Shown here: positions 8,995 through 19,800 of the stretch, one piece after another
How the letters are laid out: each line of letters opens with the position of its first letter
Position numbering within the stretch: the stretch's first letter is position 1
Origin: Janthinobacterium sp. TB1-E2
GTDB lineage: Bacteria > Pseudomonadota > Gammaproteobacteria > Burkholderiales > Burkholderiaceae_D
Direction: 5' to 3'
Assembly: GCF_036885605.1 (NCBI RefSeq)
Contig: NZ_CP142523.1
Location: forward strand, 1,612,001-1,676,000
Length of the DNA stretch: 64,000 nt
The notes under the pieces: generated by a model
Seen by the model: the letters and a program-made list of their open reading frames with translations, nothing else
Databases searched by the model: none
What the model was told of the DNA's origin: nothing
Program-made: the position numbers and the translations under genes

Positions 8995-10209
8995 TCAGGC
9001 CAGCCGCTCCAGCCGCCGCTGCGTATGCCGGTACTTGCTCCACACGATCAGCATCAGCAGCGGCATGGCGCCGCCTACCATGCACAGGGCGGGCCAGCCG
9101 CCGGCGGCAAAGCTGGCGCTGGCCAGGGCCGAGCCTGCCGATGCGCCGATGAAGCCGCCCGCGATGAACACGGTGGTCACCCTTGCGCGCGCATGCGGCG
9201 CCAGTTTATAGATGATGGACTGGTGCGTGACTTGCAGGCCCATCACACCCATGTCCAGCAGCACGATACCGATCAGTAATAGCACGAGCGAGTGGGCGCC
9301 AAAGCCGATCAGGGCCCAGCCTGCGATCGAGGCGACGGCCAGCAGCCACGTGGCCTGGCGCGCGTAGCCGCAGTCGGCCATGCGGCCCGCCGTGTTGGCG
9401 GCAAAGGCGCCCGTGGCGCCCGCCAGGCCGAACAGGCCGATCTGCATTTCCGAATAGTGGTACGGTGCGCCGCTGAGCAAAAAGGTCAGGCCCGTCCAGA
9501 ACACGCTGAAGGTACCCAGGCCCAGGCCCGAGAACAGGGCGCGCTGGCGCAGCAACGGTTCCTGGCGGATGATGTCGGCCAGGGAAGCCAGTAATTTTCC
9601 GTATTGCAGCTTGCCGCGTGGCGCCTCGTTTGGCAGGATGCGGCGCAGCATGACGAGCAGGGCCGCGACGACGATGGCGGCCAGCACGTAGACGGTGCGC
9701 CAGCCGCCGCTGATCTGCGACACCGTGCCGGAGACGGTGCGCGCCAGCAAGATACCCAGCAACAAGCCCGTCATGACGGTGCCCACCATGCGTCCCCGGC
9801 TGTGATCGGGCGCGTACGAGGCCACCATGGCCGTCACTACCATCAAGGCGCTGGACGTGATCCCCATCAAGACGCTGGCGATGGCAAAGACGATGATGTT
9901 CTGGCTGGTGGCGGCCAGCAGCAGGGCGGCTATCTTGGCGATCAGCATCCACGTCAGCAACTGGCGGCGGTTCAGCACGTCACTGAGGGGGACCAGGAAG
10001 ACGATGCCCAGCACATAGCCGATTTGCGTGGCCGTGACCAGATAACCGGCTTGCGGCACGCTGACGCCAAACGAGGCGGCCAGCATGGACGTGAGCGGCT
10101 GCACATAGTAGAGGCTGGCGACGAGCACGCCGGCGGACAGGGCGAACAGCAGGATGCGGGTCGACGTCAGCAGGGCGCTGGCATCGACGGTAGAGGGTGC
10201 GGATTTCAT
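8995..10209 (-). CDS. MFS transporter
   Basis: This 404-residue protein has twelve predicted membrane helices in two halves. The loop 2-3 signature appears as PLSDVLNRRQLLTWM near residue 65. It belongs to the drug:H+ antiporter-like/arabinose-efflux group of major facilitator proteins in the inner membrane. It converges on the LysR gene, with 11 bases between stops. The substrate cannot be assigned. Confidence 0.87.
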   Translation of the reverse strand: MKSAPSTVDASALLTSTRILLFALSAGVLVASLYYVQPLTSMLAASFGVSVPQAGYLVTATQIGYVLGIVFLVPLSDVLNRRQLLTWMLIAKIAALLLAATSQNIIVFAIASVLMGITSSALMVVTAMVASYAPDHSRGRMVGTVMTGLLLGILLARTVSGTVSQISGGWRTVYVLAAIVVAALLVMLRRILPNEAPRGKLQYGKLLASLADIIRQEPLLRQRALFSGLGLGTFSVFWTGLTFLLSGAPYHYSEMQIGLFGLAGATGAFAANTAGRMADCGYARQATWLLAVASIAGWALIGFGAHSLVLLLIGIVLLDMGVMGLQVTHQSIIYKLAPHARARVTTVFIAGGFIGASAGSALASASFAAGGWPALCMVGGAMPLLMLIVWSKYRHTQRRLERLA

Positions 10210-10284
10210 GCGGTTACAACTTTCTTCGAGTGATGCTTTTGGATAAGCATGATAGCGGGGCTGCGCATTTCTTGCCGGGCAGGC

Positions 10285-10320
10285 AAAAAAATCCCGGCGA
10301 TCGTTGCCGACGGCCGGGGA
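10285..10320 (-). terminator. Rho-independent terminator of the luciferase-like gene
   Basis: Read on the minus strand, a hairpin with CCGGC/GCCGG arms is followed by a run of seven T. It lies about 40 bases behind the stop of the flavin oxidoreductase gene. Confidence 0.75.
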
Positions 10321-10359
10321 AAGGGTATATGGGGATATATACCGAGGGAGAGTTAAAAC

Positions 10360-11358
10360 TTACTGCGCGCTTGCCAGCTCCGCATGCACCTGCGCCGTGA
10401 TTTCATACGAGCGCAGCCGGTGCTGGTGCTCGAAGATCTGCGAAGTGATCATCAGCTCGTCGGCGCCCGTTTCGGCGATGAAGGTGGCCATTTTCGCCTT
10501 CACGGTGTCCGGCGCGCCGATGGCCGTGCAGGACAGGACGGAGTCGAGCATGGCGCGTTCCTGCGGGCCCAATTGCTCGAGGTAGCCGGGCACGGGCGGC
10601 TGCAGACGCGACGGGCGGCCCGTGCGCAGGTTGACGAAGGCCTGCTGCATCGACGTGGCGCGCAAGTGCGCCTCGGCATCCGTATCGGCGGCAAACACGT
10701 TAAAGCCCAGCATCACGTACGGTTTCGCCAATTGCTTGGACGGCTTGAAATGCTCGCGGTAATAGGCCACGGCTTGCATCATCATCTGCGGCGCGAAGTG
10801 CGAGGCGAATGCATACGGCAAGCCCAGGTGGGCGGCCAGTTGGGCGCCGAACAGGCTCGAGCCCAGTATCCACACGGGCACTTTCGCGCCCTTGCCGGGT
10901 ACGGCCAGCACGCGCTGGCGTGGCTCGTCGGACATATAGTCGATCAATTCCAGCACGTCCTGCGGGAATTGTTCCGCGTCGGACTGCAAGTCGCGGCGCA
11001 GCGCGCGCGCCGTCGTCTGGTCGGAGCCGGGCGCGCGGCCCAGGCCCAGGTCGATGCGTCCCGGATGCAGCGCTTCCAGGGTACCGAACTGTTCCGCGAT
11101 GACGAGCGGCGAGTGGTTCGGCAGCATCACGCCGCCGGCACCCACACGGATGGTTGTCGTGCCGGCCGCCACATGGGCGATGACGACGGCCGTGGCGGCG
11201 CTGGCGATGCCGGGCATGCCGTGGTGTTCGGCCAGCCAGTAGCGGTTGTAGCCCCAGCGTTCGCCGTGCTGCGCCAGGTCGAGCGTGTTCTTGAACGACT
11301 GGCTGGCGTCGCTGCCTTCGGCGATGGGGGCCAGGTCGAGTATGGAAAATGGAATCAT
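10360..11358 (-). CDS. LLM class flavin-dependent oxidoreductase (MsnO8-like)
   Basis: This 332-residue bacterial-luciferase-like monooxygenase has the usual opening [11 protein letters not shown], then [10 protein letters not shown] near residue 43, the strand [19 protein letters not shown] near residue 90 and [10 protein letters not shown] near residue 123, all typical of the MsnO8 subgroup that uses reduced flavin. I place the start at 11358 because upstream residues are not conserved in style. It is monocistronic with its own terminator. The substrate is unknown. Confidence 0.88.
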   Translation of the reverse strand: MIPFSILDLAPIAEGSDASQSFKNTLDLAQHGERWGYNRYWLAEHHGMPGIASAATAVVIAHVAAGTTTIRVGAGGVMLPNHSPLVIAEQFGTLEALHPGRIDLGLGRAPGSDQTTARALRRDLQSDAEQFPQDVLELIDYMSDEPRQRVLAVPGKGAKVPVWILGSSLFGAQLAAHLGLPYAFASHFAPQMMMQAVAYYREHFKPSKQLAKPYVMLGFNVFAADTDAEAHLRATSMQQAFVNLRTGRPSRLQPPVPGYLEQLGPQERAMLDSVLSCTAIGAPDTVKAKMATFIAETGADELMITSQIFEHQHRLRSYEITAQVHAELASAQ

Positions 11359-11618
11359 GGTAGCGATATCGGGACGTGGTGGAAAATCACAATGGACGAT
11401 TTGTCTATCCCCTGACGACAATAGGGTCGGCCTTGAAAGCGGCAGGGATGACAGGCTGTGCACATGATAATGCGAATCGGGAATTTGCGTACTGATCGGT
11501 AAAAAACTCGTGCCGGTCGGGATCGGTGCTGCTTGAACTGGCGGAGTTGCCGCAAACTCTGGAACTTTCCTTGCCAGCCCCAGTCTTAAGAATTCGTGCC
11601 TTAAGATTGTGAAACATC

Positions 11619-12722
11619 ATGTATTGCGAGCAACTCGTCAAGCCCGACGGGCGCCAGCTGACCCTTTACAGTAGGCGTCCCATCGTCGTCGCTGGCGTTG
11701 CACCGAGCCCTTTCCCCTTGCCGCAGGAAGCCAATCCGCACTTGCGCTGGCATCCTTTGCGCGGCGAGTGGGTCGCGTACGCGGCCTATCGCCAGGGCCG
11801 CACCTTCCTCCCTCCGCCAGAGTACAACCCGCTGGCGCCCACGCGCGATCCCGCCCATCCGACGGAATTGCCGGCCGGCGACTACGATATCGCCGTCTTC
11901 GACAACCGCTTTCCCACCCTGGCGCTGGACGCCCATGACCCGCCCGACCTGACGGTGGCCACGGCGCCGGCCGCCGGCCAGTGCGAAGTGGTGGTGTTCG
12001 CCCAGGATGCCGGCGCCTCGCTGGGCACCTTGCCCGTCAGTCACATCGTCTTGCTGCTGCAAGCGTGGACCGCGCGCACGCAAGAACTCGCCAAGCGGCC
12101 CGGCATCGCTTATGTGCTGCCGTTCGAAAACCGTGGCGCGGAAGTGGGCGTGACGCTGCACCATCCGCATGGCCAGATCTACGCCTATCCCTTTGTTCCT
12201 CCGGTGCCGGCGCGCATGCTGGAGCAGGAGCACGCGTATTTCGCCGAGCATGGCCAGGCCTTGCTGGTGGATATGGCGCGGCGCGAAGCCGATGGCGGCA
12301 CGCGATTGCTGTACCTGGGGCCGGAGGCCGTCGCTTTTGTTCCCGCCTGTGCCCGCTACCCGTATGAAGCGTGGCTGATGCCGCGGCGGCAGACGGACAG
12401 CTTTGCGGCCCTGTCGGCGGCGCAGCGCGAGGATCTGGCGCGCGCCCTGAAAACCGTCCTGCTGAAATACGACGGCCTGTGGCAACGCGAAATGCCTTAC
12501 CTGATGGCCTGGTACCAGGCGCCGACAGACGGCCGCGCGCATCCGGAAACGCAGCTGCACGCACAGTTTTATCCGCCGTACCGCACGCGCGAACGGCTCA
12601 AATACCTGGCCGGCACGGAGCTGGCCGCCGGCATGTACGCCATGGATGCTTTGCCCGAGGAGTCGGCGCGGCAGCTGCAGCAAGTGTGCGTGACATGGGA
12701 AATGTCAGAGGAAATCGCATGA
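11619..12722 (+). CDS. galT: Galactose-1-phosphate uridylyltransferase
   Basis: This 367-residue Leloir-pathway enzyme exchanges UMP between UDP-glucose and galactose-1-phosphate. The active-site motif [11 protein letters not shown] near residue 185 contains the nucleophilic histidine of HPHGQ. The N-terminal [12 protein letters not shown] and the C-terminal HAQFYPPYR are also family hallmarks. The length is normal. Its stop overlaps the next gene's start as ATGA, so the two are translationally coupled. A CTTAAG pair at 11585 and 11600, just upstream, may be regulatory. No galE or galM is in this cluster. Confidence 0.95.
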   Translation: MYCEQLVKPDGRQLTLYSRRPIVVAGVAPSPFPLPQEANPHLRWHPLRGEWVAYAAYRQGRTFLPPPEYNPLAPTRDPAHPTELPAGDYDIAVFDNRFPTLALDAHDPPDLTVATAPAAGQCEVVVFAQDAGASLGTLPVSHIVLLLQAWTARTQELAKRPGIAYVLPFENRGAEVGVTLHHPHGQIYAYPFVPPVPARMLEQEHAYFAEHGQALLVDMARREADGGTRLLYLGPEAVAFVPACARYPYEAWLMPRRQTDSFAALSAAQREDLARALKTVLLKYDGLWQREMPYLMAWYQAPTDGRAHPETQLHAQFYPPYRTRERLKYLAGTELAAGMYAMDALPEESARQLQQVCVTWEMSEEIA

Positions 12723-13825
12723 ACTGGAATGTGGAATTGGAAATTGCACATAAGCTGGCGCAGATGCGCGGCTGGCTGGAACAGGAAAGGGCTGGCGCGG
12801 TGCGCTTGCGCGGCGTGGACTGGTTCGCCTGGGCCACGGCGGGGGCGTCGGGCAGCGCCGGCCACTCAGCCGAGTGTGGCTGTGCCGAGGTGCTCGTCAC
12901 GCGCGATGCGGCCTACATCCTGACGGATGCGGCCGAGGCGCAGCGGCTGCGTCAGGAAGAAGTGCGCGGCAGCTGGACCTGGCAAGTGACGCCGTGGATG
13001 CAGCCGCGGCTGGCCGAATTGCGCGAGCATTTCGTGCAGCATGCGGCGGAAGGGCGGCCCGTGCTGTGCGACCGGCCCGGCCTGCAAGAACGCTGTCTGC
13101 CCGTTGCCCTGCGCGAGGAGCGCCTGCCCCTGCTGGCGCCGGAACAGGCGCGCTACCGCGAAGTGGGGCGCCTGGCCGCCGCGGCCGCCAGCGAAGCGCT
13201 GCGCGCCGCGCGTCCCGACTGGAGCGAGCAGGACCTGGCCGGCGCCTGCGCCCGTGCCCTGTGGTCGCGCGGCCTGCACGCCGTGTACGTGCTGGCGGCG
13301 GGTGCCGAGCGCTTCGAGCGCTACCGGCGCGCGCCACCGGCCGCGTCGCCGCTGGGCGAGCGGGCCGTGCTGGCGCTGTGCGCGCAAGCTTACGGCCTGT
13401 GCGCCAGCCTGAGCCGCCAGCGCCGCTTCCGTCCCGCGCGCGACGGCATCGGTGAAGCGGACGCGGCCATCCTGGCGCTGGAAGCGGTGGCGCTCGACGC
13501 CTGCGTGGCGGGGCATGCGCTGAGCATGGTATATCACGCGCTCGACAGCGCCTATGCGTATGCGGGCCAGCCCGATACGGTGCAGGAATTCCGGCAGGGC
13601 GGCATCGCCGGCTACCGCGCGCCCGAGGTGACCGCAGGCGCGCACACGGAAATCACCCTGAAGGACGGCATGGCCCTGGCTTTCCATCCCAGTTTGCCCG
13701 GCAGCATGGTGGAAGACACTTTCCTGCTCAGCGGCGGGCGCCTGCACAACCTGACTTGCGACCCGGACTGGCCAGTCACCTCGGTGGAGGGACGGCTGCG
13801 TCCGCTGACCCTGGAGTTGCCATGA
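12719..13825 (+). CDS. Degenerate M24 peptidase-like protein in the galactose operon
   Basis: This 368-residue protein starts at the ATGA overlap with galT and ends at an ATGA overlap with galK. The fold resembles creatinase/Xaa-Pro peptidase (M24): an N-terminal region, then the LAAAAASEALRAARPDWSE helix segment, and a C-terminal end with LKDGMALAFHPS and VEDTFLLSGG. The M24 metal ligands seem lost: no aspartate pair is evident in the middle strand, the His of the usual GHGIG element is missing in GGIAGYRAPEV, and the first Glu is His (AFHPS); only the last Glu (VED) remains. It is probably a non-catalytic pseudo-peptidase. Its role in galactose metabolism is unknown. Confidence 0.75.
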   Translation: MNWNVELEIAHKLAQMRGWLEQERAGAVRLRGVDWFAWATAGASGSAGHSAECGCAEVLVTRDAAYILTDAAEAQRLRQEEVRGSWTWQVTPWMQPRLAELREHFVQHAAEGRPVLCDRPGLQERCLPVALREERLPLLAPEQARYREVGRLAAAAASEALRAARPDWSEQDLAGACARALWSRGLHAVYVLAAGAERFERYRRAPPAASPLGERAVLALCAQAYGLCASLSRQRRFRPARDGIGEADAAILALEAVALDACVAGHALSMVYHALDSAYAYAGQPDTVQEFRQGGIAGYRAPEVTAGAHTEITLKDGMALAFHPSLPGSMVEDTFLLSGGRLHNLTCDPDWPVTSVEGRLRPLTLELP

Positions 13826-14889
13826 TCACCCCCGACGCGTATTTCGGCGCCGTCCCCGTGGTGGCGGCCTCGGCGCCCGGGAGGGTCAACCTGCTGGGCG
13901 AGCATACGGACTACAACGATGGCTACATGCTGCCGTGCGCCACGCCGCAACGCACGCGCGTGATGCTGGCGCTTGCCGCCGACGGCCACCATCAGTTCTA
14001 TTCGGCGACCCTTGACGAACTCGTGCGTTTCGAGCGCCAGTGCGCCGCGCCGCCCGGTTTCGGCCGCTACCTGGAAGGCTGCATCCGTCTGCTCGAGGAG
14101 CGCGGCGTGGCCGTACCGGCCGTGCGCGGCCATATCGATTCGGACGTGCCGCCGGGCGCCGGCCTGTCGAGCAGCGCGGCGCTGGAAATCGCCATGCTGC
14201 GCGCGCTGCGCCAGCTGCTGGGGCTGCAGATTGACGACGTGTCGCTGGCGCTGATGGGGCAGCAGGCGGAAATCCGCTACGCGCAAGTCAATTGCGGCGT
14301 GATGGACCAGATGGCGTCCAGCCTGGCCGACGAGCGCCATATGCTGCTGCTTGATGCGCGCACCCTGCGCCATGAACTGCTGGCGCTGCCGCACGACAGC
14401 GAGGTGCTGGTCATCGACAGCGGCGTGCCGCGCACCCTGGCAGGCAGCGCGTACAACGTGCGGCGCGCCGAGTGCGAACAGGCGGCGCGCCTGCTGGGCG
14501 TGGCGGCGTTGCGCGACGTGCGCGAGCCGTCCGTGGTGGAAGGCTTGCCTGAGCCGTATCGCCGCCGCGCGCGCCACGTGGTCAGCGAAAACCTGCGCGT
14601 GCTGCAAGCGTGCGGCCAGCATGGTCCCGTGCTGTTCGGCCAGTTGATGACGCTGTCGCACGCCAGCCTGCGCGACGACTACGAGGTGTCGCTGCCGGTG
14701 CTCGATACCTTGGTGGCGCTGCTGTCGGCGCAGTCCGCCGTGTATGGCGCGCGCCTGACGGGGGCCGGTTTTGGCGGCGCCTGCGTGGCCCTGTGCCGCA
14801 AGCAGTGCGCGGCCAGTACGGGGCGCACGGTGGTACAGCGCTTTAACGCCGAAGGACACAGCGCACGCATGGTGGTTCCCCTGAATTGA
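13822..14889 (+). CDS. galK: Galactokinase
   Basis: This 355-residue GHMP-family kinase phosphorylates galactose at C1. The galactokinase signature GRVNLLGEHTDYNDGY is near residue 15, the ATP-binding loop PPGAGLSSSAA near residue 110, NCGVMDQMASS with the catalytic Asp near residue 155, and the C-terminal TGAGFGGACVAL near residue 312. I take the ATG at 13822, within the upstream gene's stop. The order galT, M24-like, galK with two ATGA overlaps makes a tightly coupled operon. Confidence 0.95.
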   Translation: MITPDAYFGAVPVVAASAPGRVNLLGEHTDYNDGYMLPCATPQRTRVMLALAADGHHQFYSATLDELVRFERQCAAPPGFGRYLEGCIRLLEERGVAVPAVRGHIDSDVPPGAGLSSSAALEIAMLRALRQLLGLQIDDVSLALMGQQAEIRYAQVNCGVMDQMASSLADERHMLLLDARTLRHELLALPHDSEVLVIDSGVPRTLAGSAYNVRRAECEQAARLLGVAALRDVREPSVVEGLPEPYRRRARHVVSENLRVLQACGQHGPVLFGQLMTLSHASLRDDYEVSLPVLDTLVALLSAQSAVYGARLTGAGFGGACVALCRKQCAASTGRTVVQRFNAEGHSARMVVPLN

Positions 14890-14970
14890 GCGTGGCTTGA
14901 TCTTGCTCATGCGTGACAAAGCAAGCCTCTTTCTTTGGAACTTGCTCAGTGCCGCATGCCTCCAACAGGC

Positions 14971-16806
14971 ATGCTCAATGACCATCTCTCCCCACCCGAT
15001 ACGAATGATGCCCAGGCCGGGACAGCCCTGCCTGGCGAGGGCGGCTTCGCGTATCCCCGCCCGCAGATGGTGCGTGAAAACTGGCAATCGTTGAACGGCG
15101 CCTGGCGTTTCACCTTCGACAATGAGCGGCGCTACCGGCTGCCCGATGGCGGCATCGACTGGACGCACGACATCATCGTGCCGTTTCCGCCGGAATCGCA
15201 GGCCAGCGGCGTGGGCGACCGTGGTTTTCACCGCGTTTGCTGGTATCAGCGCGAATTTTTGCTGCAGCCGGGCGGCCCGTGCGTGCTGCTGCATTTCGGC
15301 GCCGTCGACTACCATGCCAAGGTATGGCTGAACGGGCACGTGGTGGCCGACCACGAGGGTGGCCATACGCCGTTTGTCGCCAACATCAGCCATGCGCTGC
15401 TGTCCGACGGGCCGCAAGTGCTGACGGTGCGCGTCGAGGACGATCCGCACGACCTGGCCAAGCCGCGCGGCAAGCAGGACTGGCAGCTGCTACCCCATTC
15501 CATCTGGTATCCGCGCACCACGGGCATCTGGCAAAGCGTCTGGATCGAGCGCGTGGCGGCCACCTATATCGGCAAGCTGCGCTGGACGCCCGTGTTCGAG
15601 GGCTACGAGATCGGCTGTGACGTCTTCGCCACGGGCGACTTGCAGGATGACCTCACGGTGGCCGTGCGCATCTGGCATGGCGACAACCTGCTGGCCGACG
15701 ACCAATACAAGCTGATCGAAAACGAAGCGAGCCGCAAGATCGCTTTGTCCGATCCCGGCATCGACGATTCGCGCAACGAACTGCTGTGGAGTCCGGAACG
15801 GCCCATCCTGCTCGATGCCGAAGTGACCTTGTGGCATGGTGACGAGCTGCTCGATACGGTCAAGTCGTACACGGCGCTGCGCTCGGTGGCCATCAACCGC
15901 GACCGCTTCATGCTCAATGGCCGGCCGTATCCGCTGCGCCTCGTGCTCGACCAGGGCTACTGGCCCGACACCCTGCTGGCCGCGCCTTCCGACGACGCCC
16001 TGCGGCGCGACGTGGAGCTGGCCAAGGCCCTGGGTTTCAACGGCGTGCGCAAGCACCAGAAGATCGAGGACCCGCGCTACCTGTACTGGGCCGATCGCCT
16101 GGGCTTGCTGGTGTGGGAAGAAATGCCATCGACGTACCGCTTCTCCAGCAAGGCCATCACGCGCATGGTGCGCGAATGGACGGACGTGATCGAGCGCGAC
16201 TACAGCCATCCGTGCATCCTCGTCTGGGTGCCGTTCAATGAATCGTGGGGCGTGCCCAACCTGACGGCCATCCAGGCCCACCGCAACGCCGTCGAGGCGC
16301 TGTATCACCTGACGCGCACGCTCGACCCCACGCGGCCCGTGATCGGCAACGATGGCTGGGAGGCGTCGGCCACGGACATCCTCGGCATCCACGATTACGA
16401 CTGCGATCCGGAACGGCTGCAGGCGCGCTATGCGATCAGCGATTCGGCCCGCACCACCTTGTTCGACCAGCGCCGCCCGGGCGGACGCATCCTCACGCTC
16501 GACGGCTTCCCGCACCGGGGCCAGCCTATCGTCCTCACGGAATTTGGCGGCATCGCCTTTGACAGGGAACAGAGCGAATCGACGGAAACCTGGGGCTATG
16601 CGCGCGTGGGCAACGAGGCGGCCTTCCTTGATATCTACCGGCGCCTGATGAACGTCGTCAACACGGCGCAGATGTTCAGCGGTTTTTGCTACACGCAGTT
16701 TGCCGACACGTTCCAGGAAACCAATGGTCTGCTGACGGCGGACCGAACGCCGAAGGCCGCGCTGGAGCTGCTCAGCGCGGCCACCCGCAATATCCGGCTC
16801 AATTGA
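14971..16806 (+). CDS. Glycoside hydrolase family 2 protein (beta-galactosidase/glucuronidase type)
   Basis: This is an enzyme of about 611 residues with the three GH2 parts: a jelly-roll sugar-binding domain (NWQSLNGAWRFTFD near residue 33), an immunoglobulin-like middle domain, and a TIM barrel with the acid/base Glu in PFNESWG and the nucleophile Glu in LTEFGG. No signal peptide is visible, so it is probably cytoplasmic and would act on imported oligosaccharides. The start is uncertain: ATG at 14956 or TTG at 14935 are possible, and none has a strong ribosome site. It sits 81 bases behind galK and is probably in the same transcript. The exact sugar is not known. Confidence 0.88.
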   Translation: MLNDHLSPPDTNDAQAGTALPGEGGFAYPRPQMVRENWQSLNGAWRFTFDNERRYRLPDGGIDWTHDIIVPFPPESQASGVGDRGFHRVCWYQREFLLQPGGPCVLLHFGAVDYHAKVWLNGHVVADHEGGHTPFVANISHALLSDGPQVLTVRVEDDPHDLAKPRGKQDWQLLPHSIWYPRTTGIWQSVWIERVAATYIGKLRWTPVFEGYEIGCDVFATGDLQDDLTVAVRIWHGDNLLADDQYKLIENEASRKIALSDPGIDDSRNELLWSPERPILLDAEVTLWHGDELLDTVKSYTALRSVAINRDRFMLNGRPYPLRLVLDQGYWPDTLLAAPSDDALRRDVELAKALGFNGVRKHQKIEDPRYLYWADRLGLLVWEEMPSTYRFSSKAITRMVREWTDVIERDYSHPCILVWVPFNESWGVPNLTAIQAHRNAVEALYHLTRTLDPTRPVIGNDGWEASATDILGIHDYDCDPERLQARYAISDSARTTLFDQRRPGGRILTLDGFPHRGQPIVLTEFGGIAFDREQSESTETWGYARVGNEAAFLDIYRRLMNVVNTAQMFSGFCYTQFADTFQETNGLLTADRTPKAALELLSAATRNIRLN

Positions 16807-16861
16807 ACGCAAGCCGGGCCCGGCACGTTTCATCTGGTTCATCACATCAAGAGGAGCAGGC

Positions 16862-19800
16862 ATGGCCGATACCGATGGCGCGGCAGCGCCGTTCCTGACT
16901 TACTGGCAGGCGGGCTACGAGGGCGCCGACCACGTCACCCATGGCGGCCAGGCGCTGGACATGAACCGCGTCACGGGCCACCTGGACAGGGTGCGCGAAG
17001 ACTATTTGCTGCTGCGCCAGTTCGGCATCCGCAGCGTGCGCGAAAGCATAGGCTGGCGCCTGGCCGAGCGCGATGGCCAGTTCGATTTTTCCGGCATCGA
17101 GGAGCGCGCCGCCGTGGCGCAGGAGCTGGGACTGCAAATCAACTGGACCTTCTGCCACTACGGCTGGCCGTCCGAACTCGACCTGTTCTCGCCCGACTTC
17201 GTGCCGCGCTTTGCCCGCTATTGCCGGGCGGCGGCGCAGTTCCTCGCGCCATATGCGGGTCGCGCGCCCGTGTATTCGCCCATCAATGAAATCTCATTTA
17301 CCAGTTGGGGCTTGTCGGTGCACATGTTCCAGTGCCTGAATATGTACCGGCCCGATGCTGGCCACGAAGGCAAGCGGCAGCTGGTGCGCGCTACCGTGGC
17401 CGGTTGCGACGCCATCCGCGCCGTCAGCCCGCAGGCGCGCTTCCTGCAATGCGATCCCCTGATCCACGTGACCGCGCCGCCCGGACGCACGGACTGGATT
17501 GCACAGGCGGCCGCCTGGCGTGCCTCGCAGTTCGAGGCGTGGGACATGCTGTACGGCCGGCAAGCGCCGGAACTGGGCGGCGCACCGCGCTATCTGGACT
17601 TGATCGGCCTGAACTATTACCACAGCAACCAGTGGGAAAGCGGCAGCAATTTGCGCCTGTGGTGGCACCTGGGCGAACCGCGCCGCATGCCCTTGCACCA
17701 GCTGCTACTGGAAGTGCAGGCCCGCTACCAGCGGCCGCTGCTGCTGGCCGAAACGAGCCACGTGGGCAGCGGGCGCGGTGCGTGGATACGCGACGTGGCC
17801 GCCGAGGCGGCGCTGGCCGTCCAGCATGGCGCCGCGCTGCGCGGCATCTGCATCTATCCCATCATCGACCGGCCCGACTGGGATGATGCCAGCCACTGGC
17901 ACCACAGCGGCCTGTGGGATGTCGGCCTGGAAGGCGAGGGGGGGGAGCGGCTGCGGCGCATCCTCGTGCCCCCTTACGCGGCGGCACTACGGCAGGCACA
18001 GCGCCTGACCGGACAACTTTGTTCAACGTTTGCCCTGGCGGGGCAGAAAGGAACTGGCATGCGAACCATCATCGTTTTTTCCCATTTGCGCTGGAATTTC
18101 GTGTATCAGCGTCCGCAGCAGCTGCTGTCGCGGCTGGCGCAGTTCTACCGCGTGGTCTTCGTCGAGGAACCTGTCTGGCACGATGGGCTCGGCACCTTGG
18201 AACTGTCCACGCCGGCACCGAACGTGACCGTGTGCCAGCCCCGCACGGCCGTGCAGGCGCCCGGCTTTCACGACGACCAGCTGGCCGTGCTGCAGCCCCT
18301 GCTGAGCCAGATCACGCCTGCCGACGATCCCATCGTGTGGTTCTATACGCCGATGGCGCTGCCGCTGCTGCCGGCCCTGCACGCGGATCTGGTCGTGTAT
18401 GACTGCATGGATGAACTGGCCGCATTCAAGAATGCGCCTCGGCAACTGCTGCAGCGCGAAACGGCCTTGCTGGCGCGCGCCGACCTCGTGTTCGCGGGCG
18501 GCCCCAGCCTGTTCGAGGCGAAGCGCACGCGCCACGCCAACGTCCATTGCTTCGCCAGCAGCGTCGATACCGTGCACTTCGAACAGGCGCTGGACCGTCA
18601 CAATGGCCATCCCGCGCAAGCGGAGATCGGGAGGCCCAGGCTTGGCTATTACGGCGTGATCGACGAGCGTTTCGAGCCGGCCCTGGTGGCGGCGCTGGCC
18701 GACGCCCATCCCGAGTGGCAAATCGTGCTGGTCGGCCCCATCCTCAAGATCGACCCGGCCAGCCTGCCGCAGCGGCAGAATATCCATTACCTGGGCCAGC
18801 AGGCTTACCAGGCGCTGCCGCATTTCCTGGCCGGCTGGGACGTGTGCCTGCTGCCCTTCGCCAGAAATGAAGCGACCCGCTTCATCAGTCCGACCAAGGT
18901 GCTCGAATACATGGCGGCGCAGCTGCCCATCGTCAGCACGTCGATCACCGATGTGGCCGTGCCGTATGGCGACATCGTGGCCATTGCCGATACGCCGGAA
19001 GCCTTTGTTGCCGCCTGCGAGGCGGCGCTGGCCGCGACGCCGGAACAGCGCGCGGCGATGGCCGCCAGCATGCGCGCCATCGCCGAGGCTACCTCCTGGG
19101 ATGCCACGGTGGAGCAGATGCGCACCTTGCTCGACACGACGCCGCCGGGGCAGGGCGCACGCCAGCAGGTGCCCGCCGCCAGCACGGCGCAGGCCGCCAC
19201 ACCGGGCGCCGGCGCCGATGTCAATCTGCTGCATCCCCCCGGTGCGCCGCAAGCCGTGGCCTGCGCCATCATCGGCGCCGGCCCGACGGGACTGAGCGCC
19301 GCCTATCACCTGGGCGCCGATACCTTGCTGCTGGATAAAAATGCCGCCGTGGGCGGCTGGTGCCGCTCCATCCAGGACCGGGGTTTTACCTTCGATCACG
19401 CGGGCCACATCATGTTTTCCAACGATGACTATGTGCTCGACATGTACCGCACCTTGTTGGGCGCCAACTTGCACTGGCAAAACCGCGAAGCCTGGGTCTA
19501 CAGCAAGCAGGTCTACACGCGCTATCCATTCCAGGGAGCGTTGTACGGCTTGTCGCCGGCCGTCATCAAGGAATGCATCGTCGGCGCCATCGAGGCGCGC
19601 TACGGCAAGGTTCCGGCCGCCTCGGGCCAGGCACCGGCAGCGGCCTGCGCCGTGGAAGACTGCTGCGCCGACGGCGGCACGGGGCTGGAGCAGGTGCACG
19701 ATGCCGTGGCGGCACCACCCCAAGCCCAAGCCCAGAGCGCGCCCAATTTCGAGCAATTCATCCATCAGGTATGGGGCAGTGGCATCGCCCGCCATTTCGC

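Noticed and set aside
12371..12718. Longer N-terminus for the M24-like protein
   Set aside because: The extension reads galT in another frame and has no conserved feature. The ATGA overlap at 12719 is a better start.
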